From assembly GCF_002209485.1 (NCBI RefSeq), contig NZ_NJIX01000005.1:434001-498000 (forward strand): a stretch of DNA of 64,000 nt, written 5' to 3'. Every line of letters begins with the position of its first letter. The first letter of the stretch is position 1. The position numbers were made by a program, and so were the translations under genes. The stretch is from Achromobacter sp. HZ34 (GTDB lineage Bacteria; Pseudomonadota; Gammaproteobacteria; Burkholderiales; Burkholderiaceae_B). Below the pieces are notes generated by a model. The model was not told where the DNA came from and did no database searches. It was given only the letters and a program-made list of their open reading frames with translations. Of this stretch, positions 17,042-25,699 are shown in pieces.

Positions 17042-17887
17042 TTAGATCCTGAATCGCCGCTGCAGCAGCCGGCTTACGCGGGAAACCGCCAGCACCGTGC
17101 AGAGCACGACGATGCCAGGCAGGGAGGTCAGCCACCACGCCCTGGCGATATAGTCACGCCCCTCGGACAGCAGGGTGCCCCATTCCGGCTGCGGCGGCGG
17201 CGCGCCATAGCCCAGAAATCCCAGTCCGGCGATGGCCAGGATCATCGCGCCCAGCTCGGTAGGAACCAGGGCCACGATAGGCCCTGCTGAATTCATGAGC
17301 ACATGGCGAAACAGCACCGCCGCGGGCCGGGCGCCAGAGACGCGCGCGGCAGCCACGAAATCGAGTTGCGCCACGCGCAGCGCCTCGCTGCGCGCGACCC
17401 TTGCGAATGGCGCTACCGCACCGATGCCGACGCCGATGGCGATCTTTGCCGTTCCAGGACCGAACGCGGACACCAGGCACAGGGCGATCAGGAAGCCCGG
17501 GAACGCCAGCAGCACGTCGACCAGACGCATCAGCACGGCATCCACGGTGCCCCGCGCGACACCGGCAATGACGCCGATGGCCGTGCCGACAGTCAGCCCG
17601 ATGGCCGTGCCGATGACGGCGCCATAGACGGTGGTATGAGTTCCGTGCACCACGCGCGCGAAGGTGTCGCGGCCCGCGCGGTCGGTGCCGAACCAATGCA
17701 GGAAGCTGGGCGGCAGGAATTTGTCGGCGCCACTGCCGACCAGGGGGTCCGCAGCCGTAAACCAGGCAGGTGCGAGTGTCCATAGGACAACGATGCCCAG
17801 CACGATCAGCGCCAACGCGCTGAGTACGTCCAGGCTGGCCAGCGACGGAATGTTCAAGCGTCGGAGCGCGAAGTTGCGAGTATTCAT
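17042..17887 (-). CDS. ABC importer permease, DppC/OppC type
   Basis: 281 residues. A single N-terminal membrane segment (SALALIVLGIVVLWTL) is followed by the family's DPLVG and HWFGTDRAGRDTFARVVHGT segments and a five-helix permease core. The EAA loop is seen in AARVSGARPAAVLFRHVLMN. Lengths and motifs are those of dipeptide/oligopeptide or nickel permeases. It follows the DppB-like gene by 15 bp and precedes the ATPase by 8 bp, so the genes are translated from one message. Confidence 0.92.
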   Translation of the reverse strand: MNTRNFALRRLNIPSLASLDVLSALALIVLGIVVLWTLAPAWFTAADPLVGSGADKFLPPSFLHWFGTDRAGRDTFARVVHGTHTTVYGAVIGTAIGLTVGTAIGVIAGVARGTVDAVLMRLVDVLLAFPGFLIALCLVSAFGPGTAKIAIGVGIGAVAPFARVARSEALRVAQLDFVAAARVSGARPAAVLFRHVLMNSAGPIVALVPTELGAMILAIAGLGFLGYGAPPPQPEWGTLLSEGRDYIARAWWLTSLPGIVVLCTVLAVSRVSRLLQRRFRI

Positions 17888-17902
17888 GCCTGACCTTGGA
17901 CC

Positions 17903-18976
17903 TTAGCCGCGTGACGCGCCGCGTGTGAGCAGGATGCGCGGATCGAGAACCGGATACAGCAGATCGATGAGCAGGTTCAGGACGACGTAGACCGCCGCGA
18001 TGATGAGGATGAAGCCCTGCACCAGCGATGAGTCCTGCGTGGTCACGGCGGCCTGCAGCGCGCGGCCCACGCCGGCACGGGCGAAGACGGTTTCCGTCAC
18101 CACGGTGCCACCCACCAGCGTACCCAGGATATGTCCGGCGACGGTCAGCCCCGGCGCGGCGGCATTGCGGACCACGTGACGAAAGAAGACCCAATTTGGT
18201 CCGGCCCCCTTCGCGCGAACGACATCGATGAACTCGCTGGCGTAGACGGTTTCCACGCTCTTGAGCAGCACCTGGGCAAACGCCGCGGACAGGGGCAAGG
18301 CCAGCACGACCGAAGGCACCAGGATGGACAGGAAAGTACCGTCCGGGAAGATGGAGATGAGGTGTAGTTTGAACGAAAGAATGGTCAGGGCCACGATGCC
18401 CACCCAGAACACGGGTGCCGCGGCGAACAGGGACGGCAGGATCTGGACGAACTCGCGCAACCAGCGCCAGCGCGCCAGGTTGGCGGTAATGACGATCAGC
18501 GTCGTGATCAGCAGCGCCGCGGAGAACGCCAGCGCGGCCAGGCGCAGCGTAGGCGGCGCGGCTTCGCTGATGGCCTGCGCCACGGTCTGCCCGGTACTGA
18601 TCGAGTAGCCCAGGCGCCCCTGGGCGACATTGCCAAGCTCGATGAAGTAGCGTTCGACGGCATTGCGGTCGTAACCGTAATACTGCTTCATCTGCTCGAC
18701 GGTCTTGGCATCGATGATGCCGCTTTCGCTGGCCGACAACTGCACGATGGGATTGACCGGCAATAGAGAGATGGCGACGAAGATCAGCGTATACGCCAGC
18801 CACAGCACGCCGACGGCCTGCACCACACGCGACAGCGCGTAACGGAGCAGCCGCCTTGTACGATGGGCGTCCGCGCCCGTCGCCACCGTGAAGCTGTCGG
18901 TGTTCTTGTCGGGGACCGTGGCGACAAGGGTCAGGTCCTTGCGATCCAGGCTTTCGGCCAGGCGGTATGAGTTCAT
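17903..18976 (-). CDS. ABC importer permease, DppB/OppB type
   Basis: 357 residues from the ATG at 18976-18974, whose bases overlap the TGA stop of the receptor gene (ATGA). The first ~50 residues are a cytoplasmic extension, longer than usual for the family. Then comes the first membrane helix (AVGVLWLAYTLIFVAISLLP) and the DppB core, with the EAA-type loop in VVRAKGAGPNWVFFRHVVRN and the C-terminal LLYPVLDPRI. It pairs with the DppC-like permease. Confidence 0.9.
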   Translation of the reverse strand: MNSYRLAESLDRKDLTLVATVPDKNTDSFTVATGADAHRTRRLLRYALSRVVQAVGVLWLAYTLIFVAISLLPVNPIVQLSASESGIIDAKTVEQMKQYYGYDRNAVERYFIELGNVAQGRLGYSISTGQTVAQAISEAAPPTLRLAALAFSAALLITTLIVITANLARWRWLREFVQILPSLFAAAPVFWVGIVALTILSFKLHLISIFPDGTFLSILVPSVVLALPLSAAFAQVLLKSVETVYASEFIDVVRAKGAGPNWVFFRHVVRNAAAPGLTVAGHILGTLVGGTVVTETVFARAGVGRALQAAVTTQDSSLVQGFILIIAAVYVVLNLLIDLLYPVLDPRILLTRGASRG

Positions 18977-20628
18977 GCTTTCTTCCACGCGTTGTAGAAG
19001 TCCGGATAGGTCTGCGCCTGGAACGTCAGGTGCACGTTGGGCGCTGCGCCGAAGGTCTGCGCTTCCTCGAAGTAGGCAATCACGTAAGCCCCTTTGTGCA
19101 GCGCCTTCTGCTGCTCGATCTGGACCTGCCTGAACGCGGCATCGTCTTCGGCTTCCAACTCGCGCTGGTAGAGGGCGACGAGTTCTGGCGGCGACGCCAG
19201 CAGCGTCGTGTTGCCGGTATCGGCGAAGAATTGCCCGAGCGAGATGATGGAGGTGCGGTTGACGATGATGGGGATGTTCACATCCTGATTGGCCTTGGCC
19301 GCGAAGGACGGATCGTTGCGCACGTCCAGGACGATGCCCAATTCCTTGCGCCACTGCTGCGCGATGTATTCCCAGGCGGGGCCCAGGGCCACCTGCTGCG
19401 AGCTCTGCGGAACAGACAGGTGCAGACGCTTGCCGTCCTTGCCGCGCACGCCATCGGCGCCGCGCGTCCAACCTGCCTGTTCGAGCAGATCCCGCGCCTT
19501 CTCGGGGTTGTAGGCGAACTCGTGGGACAGGTCGATCGCGTTGGGATTGTCGGCATTGAGAATGGACAGCGGCGGCGGATAGCGCGGCGTCAGCGCGTCG
19601 CGCGACAGGCCTGCTCTATCGATGCCCAGCGTCAGCGCCTGGCGCACCCGCAGGTCCTTGGTGAATTCGTTGTTGACCCGCAGGGCGGCGAAATTGGATG
19701 TCCCCAGTGGCGGCCGATAGGCCAGCAACTGGAATCCCTGTTCGATGATGGCCGCCTCGTCGGCCGGCTGTATGCCACGGGCCACATCGACCTGGCCCGA
19801 TATCAACGCCCCGGTGCGCAAGCCGATCTCCGGCAGTACCTGCCAGACGATCTTGTCGAGGTAAGCCTCGCCTTGGTTGGGCGAGCCGCCCGGCGCCCAG
19901 TTGTAGCCCGTGCGTCGCACCAGCGTGGCGCCCTGCCCCGGCACGTACGACTCCAGGACGAACGGCCCGGCGCCGACGTGGTTCTGCGGCAGCCCGGCTT
20001 CCTCCAGCGTCAGTGCGAGCTTCTTCTCGCCGACGATGGCTGAATTGGAGCGGGTCACGTCGCGCAGGAATTGCTGGTTCGGCTTGTTCAGGATGACGGT
20101 GACGACGTCGCCGTCCACCTCGACGCGGTCGTACCCGCGGGCGATTTGCGGATGCACGGGGATGCGCAGCTTTTCATTGCCGCGGCCGAACTGCTCGATA
20201 TTCTTCGCCACCACCTGCGGCGTCAATGCCGTGCCGTCACTGAAGGTGATGCCTTTGCGGATCTTGAACCAGAATCGTGTGTTCTCGGGGTTCTTGCCCC
20301 ATTGCTCCGCGACCCAGGGTTGGAAGATCTTTCGATAGGGATCGAAGTACAGCAGCAGCACATTGGTCGGTGCCGTCAGGTTGCCGGAACTATAGGTACC
20401 CAGTCGCTGGTTCTGCCAGCTGGATACGGTGTCGGTGTCGGAGAACACCAATGTGCCGCCACGGACAGGTTGGCCGGAGGGGCCTGAAGAGCCGGTGCTC
20501 CCTGCTGCATTCGGCCTGTCCTGCGTACTGGCCGCGGCGCGCGATCCCGTCGCATACGCCAGCAGCGAACCGCTGAATGCAGCGGCGCCCGCACGAAGAA
20601 AACCGCGCCGATCGAAATTGCCCGACAT
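18973..20628 (-). CDS. ABC importer substrate-binding protein, family 5 (DppA/OppA-like), Tat-exported
   Basis: 551 residues from the ATG at 20628-20626, which has AAGGTGAG in front; an upstream ATG at 20652 lacks a site. The N-terminus DRRGFLRAGAAAF carries a twin-arginine motif, so the protein is likely exported folded. The body is a type-2 extracellular solute-binding domain: VAEQWGKNPENTRFWFKIRK and GITFSDGTALTPQVVAKNIE near 110-150, and VRQALTLGIDRAGLSRD near 320. It is the first gene of the importer/monooxygenase operon. Ligand class is uncertain; peptides, opines and other amides are known for this family. Confidence 0.9.
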   Translation of the reverse strand: MSGNFDRRGFLRAGAAAFSGSLLAYATGSRAAASTQDRPNAAGSTGSSGPSGQPVRGGTLVFSDTDTVSSWQNQRLGTYSSGNLTAPTNVLLLYFDPYRKIFQPWVAEQWGKNPENTRFWFKIRKGITFSDGTALTPQVVAKNIEQFGRGNEKLRIPVHPQIARGYDRVEVDGDVVTVILNKPNQQFLRDVTRSNSAIVGEKKLALTLEEAGLPQNHVGAGPFVLESYVPGQGATLVRRTGYNWAPGGSPNQGEAYLDKIVWQVLPEIGLRTGALISGQVDVARGIQPADEAAIIEQGFQLLAYRPPLGTSNFAALRVNNEFTKDLRVRQALTLGIDRAGLSRDALTPRYPPPLSILNADNPNAIDLSHEFAYNPEKARDLLEQAGWTRGADGVRGKDGKRLHLSVPQSSQQVALGPAWEYIAQQWRKELGIVLDVRNDPSFAAKANQDVNIPIIVNRTSIISLGQFFADTGNTTLLASPPELVALYQRELEAEDDAAFRQVQIEQQKALHKGAYVIAYFEEAQTFGAAPNVHLTFQAQTYPDFYNAWKKA

Positions 20629-20867
20629 CGCTCTCACCTTGATCCGCAACACGTTACGCGTGACACCGGAGCAAGGCTCGGCGCCACGATCAAGGGCTTA
20701 TCCTAAGGGCAATCTTTTTTAGGCTATAGGAAATAGATGCTATTTGATTATGTGTTCCGTCGCCTGGATCGATATAGCGTGATGCTATAAGTCGTGCCGT
20801 TGCGCGAGCCACTGCCCTTTGACAGTGTTCGTCGGACTAGTCTGATTTTTTACCTGTTTGACGCCTG
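20629..20867. promoter_or_regulatory. AT-rich promoter region with ATAG/CTAT inverted repeats upstream of the importer operon
   Basis: Two perfect inverted repeats lie 100-160 bp before the receptor start: AAATAG-ATG-CTATTT at 20731-20745 and TATAGC-GTGAT-GCTATA at 20773-20789. A third GCTATA sits at 20723-20728. The TATAGC/GCTATA spacing resembles LysR-type sites. No regulator gene is adjacent, so a global LysR-type factor such as a CysB relative is one candidate, since flavin monooxygenase importers are often sulfur-controlled. That is inference. Confidence 0.45.
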
Positions 20868-20945
20868 ATGAATCGAACCGCAACTATCATCGTCGCCACT
20901 GGAAGACCATGCGGGATTTTCCACTTGAGGGGAGTGGTATCGATC

Positions 20946-21273
20946 ATGGCTACACACATACTCGGCGGAAGTTTTGGTCCAGGAAAGGCAATCCGGCCCA
21001 ACGCACGCGTTAATCGGCGCACCAGTGACAATCGTGGACTGGAAGCGCGCGTCGCCAAGCTGGAGGCGACCACGGAGCACATCCAAAGCGACATCAGAAT
21101 ACGTACGCTCTCGAAACAACCGCACCGGCAGACGCCGTTGCGATCACGAAAGGAACGCCCGCCCGCCCAAGTCGCGACGCGCTGCACAGCTGGTCCAATG
21201 CGAAGCGTTCGATTTGAAGGAAGATCAACGCGAACTCAGTTCGGAGATGAGAGCCGGGCCTGCTCCTGCCTGA
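20946..21273 (+). pseudogene. Decayed copy of the small coiled-coil membrane protein gene at 24914
   Basis: From ATG 20946 the reading gives MATHILGGSFGPGKA and then RVAKLEATTEHIQSD, which aligns with the intact gene at 24914 (ATLTLSRKFGPGKT, RVAKLEATTEHIQRD). The similarity also covers about 80 bp of upstream DNA. After TTEHIQSD the frame is lost. About 110 bp of unrelated sequence follows, and then FDLKEDQRELSSEMRAG appears in another frame, matching the ELKTELKTEIRGLRSEARA part of the intact gene. The C-terminal membrane helix is missing. I read this as an inactivated paralogue. Confidence 0.65.
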
Positions 21274-21435
21274 CGGCCGACCGAGACTCCCACGCGATCG
21301 CCGAGGTTCTAGAGAAGAATCCGCTTACTTCTTGAAGTATTTTGCTCATCCATATGATTCCAGATGCAAGGTATAAGCGATAGCGGCCGAATTGGGAGGG
21401 CCGCGTTTCATACCTATCACCAGGAGTCTGGCACC

Positions 21436-22002
21436 GTGCGGTTCAAAGAAAAGAATGCATCCAAAATCGGTTCGGGCATGGCGGGCTCCCGCAAAGCCCT
21501 GCGCGCGACCGTGGCAGTAGCGTCAACATTGGCGTCCCTGCTGGTATCGACCTCGGCCCTGGCCGCAGGGCCGGACACCGGCCTGAAATGGTCCGAAGAC
21601 CCCACCACCCACTGCAAATTCGTCGCGCCCGAGTCCCTGGGCGATGGGCCGAAATACTGGACCGGTTCGTGCTCCACCATCACCAGCATCGCCACGGGCG
21701 TCGGCATGATCCTCGCCCGCAACGGCAATCAAGCCGGCCCTGCGTTCTACGGCGAAGTGCGCGCCGGCATACCGATCATCGGCGTCGTGGATGAAGGCAA
21801 TGGCTACCGCGCCGGCCTTTTCGACGGCAAGGAAGTCGGCTTGAAGGATTCCGAACGAGTGGATATCGACGACAGCTTCGAGGTAGCCGTGGTCGCGGCC
21901 AAGCGCGTCAGCGAAGACTACAAGCGCCAGGGCAATACGGCTTCGGCCAAGCACTACCTTGCCGTGGCGAAGACGCTGGACAAGCAGCTGGACCGCGACT
22001 AG
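21436..22002 (+). CDS. Exported protein of unknown function
   Basis: 188 residues from GTG 21436, chosen for the AGGAG at 21422-21426. The signal region has an unusually long basic part (RFKEKNASK, then GSRKALRATVAV) and a hydrophobic core ending STSALAAG. The mature part is small, with Cys in THCKFVAPE and TGSCSTITSIAT that may pair, and a charged C-terminus with YKRQGNTASAKHYLAVAKTL resembling a helical repeat. No family is recognised. It stands alone between two decayed genes. Confidence 0.7.
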   Translation: MRFKEKNASKIGSGMAGSRKALRATVAVASTLASLLVSTSALAAGPDTGLKWSEDPTTHCKFVAPESLGDGPKYWTGSCSTITSIATGVGMILARNGNQAGPAFYGEVRAGIPIIGVVDEGNGYRAGLFDGKEVGLKDSERVDIDDSFEVAVVAAKRVSEDYKRQGNTASAKHYLAVAKTLDKQLDRD

Positions 22003-22160
22003 TCGACCCATTGTCCACCAGGGCAAACAGGAACAGAATGTACTCGCCCTGAATCCCGGTGGTTCACGGCCGGCCCATGAATGAATAGCCGTAATGTGCG
22101 ACCTGTCTCTTGTGGGCTGCGTATAGGGGGTACTTCATGGAAACGATCGAGGATTGTTGC

Positions 22161-22617
22161 ATGGCGAGCCATCCTCTGGACTCGGGCCGACGCAACTGGC
22201 TGAGAGCAGGCGTTGGCGCGGGCTCGGCCGCGCTGATGGCGGCAACCGTATCACTGGTACCACGGGAAGCCGAAGCGGCCTCCCTCTCGCAGGCGCAGCG
22301 CGACGCAATGACCCCGGATCAGGTCATCGACATGATGAAACAGGGGAACGAACGCTTTCGGGCCGGAAAATCGCAGGAACACGACTACCTTGCCCAGAAG
22401 CGCTCCAGCGCGGCGGGGCAGTTTCCCGCCGCGGTCATCCTCAGCTGCATTGATTCCCGTGCGCCCGCCGAAATCATCCTGGACGCGGGTATCGGCGACA
22501 CCTTCAACGGACGGATCGCCGGCAACATCTCCAATCGGCCTGGAGAAGGCAGGAAAAATCAAGATCGTCGGCTCGATGTACGACCTCAATAATGGCATGG
22601 TCACCTTCCTGGACTAG
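22161..22617 (+). pseudogene. Beta-class carbonic anhydrase with large internal deletion and frameshift
   Basis: ATG 22161 opens a Tat-type signal (GRRNWLRAGVGAG) and the N-terminal half of a beta carbonic anhydrase: NERFRAGKSQEHDYLAQ and VILSCIDSRAPAEIILDAG, the latter holding the first zinc Cys and the Asp-Arg pair, then GDTFNGRIAGNI. The frame then runs to an early stop at 22590. In the +1 frame the C-terminal end of the same family follows at once (GLEKAGKIKIVGSMYDLNNG, MVTFLD, stop at 22617). About 100 residues with the zinc-binding HxxC are missing. The deletion removes the active site, so the gene is dead. Confidence 0.85.
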
Positions 22618-22789
22618 CCACCGCTTGATTTTGATCTCGCGCAAGGAAATCACGCCGATTCAAGCGCAGCATTGAACCGCCAAGGCGCAGTGCGGCCCCG
22701 GATTACGCTTTCAGTAGCAATCCGCTTTCGGCGTGCCTTTTACATGCGCAAGTTCACTTGACCCATTCCACGGACCACGGGAGCGAAAC

Positions 22790-23890
22790 ATGAGCAAGAC
22801 GATGAAAGCGGCTGTCTTCGTCGAACCTGGACGAATCGACATCCGGGAGAAAGCCATCCCCGACGTCGGACCGAACGACGCGTTGCTGAAGATCACCACC
22901 ACCACGATCTGCGGCACCGATGTACACATCCTGAAGGGCGAATACCCCGTGGCACCTGGCCTCACCGTAGGCCATGAGCCGGTCGGGATCATAGAGAAGC
23001 TGGGCAGCGCGGTGTCAGGCTACCAACTGGGACAGCGGGTGATCGCCGGTGCCATCTGCCCGAACTTCAACTCCTACGCAGCCCAGGACGGCTATCCTTC
23101 GCAGGACGGCAGCTACCTGATGCACCAGGGTGGCTGCGGCTGCCACGGCTACGTGGCGACGGCGGGCTGGCGCTTCGGCAACAAGATCGATGGCGCGCAA
23201 GCCGAGTACCTTCTGGTTCCCGACGCCCAGGCCAACCTGGCCCCGGTTCCGGACGGCCTCAGCGACGAGCAGGTACTGATGTGCCCCGACATCATGTCCA
23301 CGGGCTTCAAGGGCGCCGAGAACGCGAATATCCGCATCGGCGATACGGTTGCCGTGTTCGCCCAAGGGCCCATCGGCCTGTGCGCCACCGCCGGCGCGCG
23401 CCTGTTGGGCGCGACCACCATCATCGCCGTGGATGGCAACCCGCATCGCCTGGACATGGCGCGCCAGTGGGGAGCCGACGCCACTCTCAATTTCAACGAT
23501 TGCGATGTCGTCAGCGAGATCCTGCGGCTGACGGGTGGCAAGGGCGTCGATTCGTCCATCGAGGCATTGGGTCAGCAAAGTACTTTCGAAGCCGCCCTGC
23601 GCGTACTCAAGCCAGGCGGAACGCTGTCCAGCCTGGGCGTGTACTCCAGCGACCTGAAGATTCCACTCGGCGCATTCGCCGCCGGGCTGGGAGACCACAG
23701 GATCAACACGGCTTTGTGCCCCGGCGGCAAGGAACGCATGCGGCGTCTGATGAACGTCATTGAATCCGGCCGGCTGGACCTGACGGATATGGTGACCCAC
23801 AAGTTCAAGCTCGATGACATCGGCGCGGCATACGACCTGTTCTCGCATCAGCGCGACAACGTGCTGAAGGTGGCCATCAAGCCGTTCTGA
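22790..23890 (+). CDS. adh: Zinc-dependent alcohol dehydrogenase, Cupriavidus-type fermentative ADH
   Basis: 366 residues from ATG 22790, preceded by GGGAG. Medium-chain dehydrogenase: catalytic zinc ligands Cys41 and His62 with Asp44 and Glu63 (CGTDVH and GHEPVG), and a Rossmann fold at about 190-230 (VAVFAQGPIGLCATAGARLL). I do not see the usual four-cysteine structural zinc lobe. The sequence closely follows what I remember of the 366-residue Cupriavidus necator ADH, including AGAICPNFNSYAAQDG and PDIMSTGFKGAENANIRIGD. It should interconvert short alcohols or diols with aldehydes or ketones using NAD(P). It converges on the MBL gene, whose end it overlaps by 14 bp. Confidence 0.93.
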   Translation: MSKTMKAAVFVEPGRIDIREKAIPDVGPNDALLKITTTTICGTDVHILKGEYPVAPGLTVGHEPVGIIEKLGSAVSGYQLGQRVIAGAICPNFNSYAAQDGYPSQDGSYLMHQGGCGCHGYVATAGWRFGNKIDGAQAEYLLVPDAQANLAPVPDGLSDEQVLMCPDIMSTGFKGAENANIRIGDTVAVFAQGPIGLCATAGARLLGATTIIAVDGNPHRLDMARQWGADATLNFNDCDVVSEILRLTGGKGVDSSIEALGQQSTFEAALRVLKPGGTLSSLGVYSSDLKIPLGAFAAGLGDHRINTALCPGGKERMRRLMNVIESGRLDLTDMVTHKFKLDDIGAAYDLFSHQRDNVLKVAIKPF

Positions 23891-24692
23891 CGGACGGCAG
23901 CGGTGGCAGATCCAGGCGCGCGGCGATGCCCCCCAAATCGGGCGCGGCTCGGGGATAGCGGTCGAGTACCAGCGGATCGTGGCCGGGGATCACGTGCGCC
24001 GGGGACTCGGCCAAGGCGGCCAGCCGCCGATAGCCCTGCAGCACATCGCCGACGTTGAAGACCAGCGGGAAACAGCGGTCGTTTTCGAAGTGCTCGTAAT
24101 AATGGCTGGCGTCGGATGCCAGCACCACCCAACCGCGCGCGGTACTTACACGGACGGCCTGCAGGCCGTCCGTGTGACCGCCGATACGGTGCACGCTGAT
24201 GCCGGGAAAAAGATCGTCGTCGCCGTCATGGAATACCACCCTGTCGCCATACACCAGGCGCAGCATGCGGATGACGTCATCGGGTTCATAAGCCCGGCTG
24301 ATCATGCCGCAGCACATGTGGCGCCCCGTGGCGAACGCCATCTCGGTGTCTTGCAGATGAAAGCGCGCCTTGGGGAAATCGGCCAGCGTGCCGGCATGGT
24401 CGTTATGCAGATGGGTAATGACGACATCGGTGATACGCGAGGCATCGATACCGACCAGCCGTAACGCATCCGCCGGCTTGCGCAGCAAAGTGCGATGGCG
24501 CTTGATGGCCTGTGCCGCTTCGAACCCCGTGTCGACCAGGACGATCCGGTCGGCGTTCCGGATCACCCAGACGTAATAGTCCATGGGCATGGGCGCGTCG
24601 TGGGGATCGCCACCCAGGAAGTTGGCCGCGCGTTGCGCATCGCGGGTGGCATACTTCAGCGCGATGACTTCGTATTCGGGTTTTATTGTCAT
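23877..24692 (-). CDS. MBL-fold hydrolase, N-acyl homoserine lactonase-like
   Basis: 271 residues. Metallo-beta-lactamase fold with the zinc motif HLHNDHAG (His94, His96, Asp98, His99), a later His in GGHTDG near 172, and Asp in ASDASHYY near 193. The arrangement with MDYYVWVIRNADRIVLVDTG near the N-terminus fits the AttM/BlcC-AiiA group of lactonases that open gamma-lactones or acyl homoserine lactones. Quorum quenching and lactone catabolism are both possible. It overlaps the 3' end of the alcohol dehydrogenase gene tail to tail. Confidence 0.88.
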   Translation of the reverse strand: MTIKPEYEVIALKYATRDAQRAANFLGGDPHDAPMPMDYYVWVIRNADRIVLVDTGFEAAQAIKRHRTLLRKPADALRLVGIDASRITDVVITHLHNDHAGTLADFPKARFHLQDTEMAFATGRHMCCGMISRAYEPDDVIRMLRLVYGDRVVFHDGDDDLFPGISVHRIGGHTDGLQAVRVSTARGWVVLASDASHYYEHFENDRCFPLVFNVGDVLQGYRRLAALAESPAHVIPGHDPLVLDRYPRAAPDLGGIAARLDLPPLPSVRTA

Positions 24693-24913
24693 CGGGGCAG
24701 TCTACGTCCGGGCTCACACGCCGATCAATCAGCCGAAATTAAAAACACTGCTGAATCAGAATCAACAATGGACAGCCTGCGGCAGGCTCGAACATCGGCA
24801 CCAGGATGTGGCCTATTTTTGCGCACCTGGGAGCACACCGACCTGGGCCGGAACTGTGATTGTCGCCACGTGAAGATCATGCGGATCTTCCCATTGCGGG
24901 AGCGGTATCGATC

Positions 24914-25207
24914 GTGGCAACACTCACACTCAGCAGAAAATTCGGTCCAGGCAAGACAGCCCGGGCCGGCAAGCGCATCCGGCGCGGCGGCGGCGAAGCT
25001 TATGGAATCGAACCGCGCGTCGCCAAGCTGGAAGCGACCACCGAGCATATCCAGCGCGACGTCACAGAATTGAAAACAGAGCTGAAAACGGAGATCCGCG
25101 GGCTGCGCTCCGAGGCCCGCGCGAATTTTCGCCTGCTGCTCGGAGCAAACGTGTCGGTAGCCGTGGGCTTGGGCGGCTTGATGGCGAAAGGCTTCGGCTG
25201 GTATTGA
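24914..25207 (+). CDS. Small coiled-coil, C-terminally membrane-anchored protein
   Basis: 97 residues from GTG 24914. A basic N-terminus (SRKFGPGKTARAGKRIRRGG) is followed by a heptad-like coiled coil (RVAKLEATTEHIQRDVTELK and ELKTEIRGLRSEARANFR), and then one hydrophobic helix (LLLGANVSVAVGLGGLMAKG) ending FGWY. This resembles small bacterial proteins of CCDC90/DUF1640-like build. The function is unknown. A decayed relative with similar upstream DNA lies at 20946. Confidence 0.7.
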   Translation: MATLTLSRKFGPGKTARAGKRIRRGGGEAYGIEPRVAKLEATTEHIQRDVTELKTELKTEIRGLRSEARANFRLLLGANVSVAVGLGGLMAKGFGWY

Positions 25208-25226
25208 CCAGCACAAGACGTGCAGA

Positions 25227-25600
25227 TCAGATGCGAGAAATCCAGTTGCCGTGCAGTCCTTGCGGCACCCGTTGAGGCATTTCAATTACCGCGACGGGGT
25301 GACGCCGAGGTCATGCCGCGGATACCTACCCGTCTCCGTGTCGAGCTTGAGCAAGGCGTTGAATACCTCCGACGGCGGGTTCTTCTCATCGAGCGAGGAC
25401 GTCAAGGTGGGCATATAGACGAAACGAGTCGGCAAGGCTTCGCGCAACTGGTTCACGCGCGGAAACTCGGTGATCTCGTTAGAGAAGCCGGCGATTTCGA
25501 AGCTGCGACGCGACGGATCGATGGTCACTGGCCCGGGCCAGCGGCCACAGGGCATGGCCGGATTGTATGGGCCGCCAGCCGCGGTTCGCGGCGCCTCATC
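25227..25600 (-). pseudogene. Remnant of a carotenoid oxygenase (lignostilbene dioxygenase family)
   Basis: On the minus strand, residues such as VTIDPSRRSFEIAGFSNEIT, EFPRVNQ and FNALLKLDTETGRY match the C-terminal third of carotenoid/stilbene cleaving oxygenases. The frame then hits a stop, but the next frame gives HPVAVIEMPQRVPQGLHGNW followed by a stop at 25227, the usual end of this family. Bases coding for the part between are missing, and there is no N-terminal two thirds upstream. Two of the typical family anchor motifs are thus present in a fragment that cannot make an enzyme. Confidence 0.7.
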
Positions 25601-25699
25601 CGGTCAGAGCAATCTTCTACGGCATCAGGGCCTGCCCCGCTGATACAGTGTGGACCTGCTTTGCATAGGCTCCTGCTTCAAGCGGACGGACGGCCCGGA

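Noticed and set aside
18977-19471. A longer N-terminus for the DppB-like permease inside the receptor gene
   Set aside because: It lies out of frame over the receptor gene and has no family similarity; the ATGA overlap at 18973-18976 gives the natural start.
20837-21187. A 116-codon minus-strand frame upstream of the importer operon
   Set aside because: The plus strand over the same bases aligns with the intact coiled-coil gene at 24914, so the minus-strand frame is a shadow of a decayed gene.
22618-22789. A riboswitch or small RNA between the carbonic anhydrase remnant and adh
   Set aside because: No recognisable aptamer core, strong stem or T-tract terminator could be found in this short gap.
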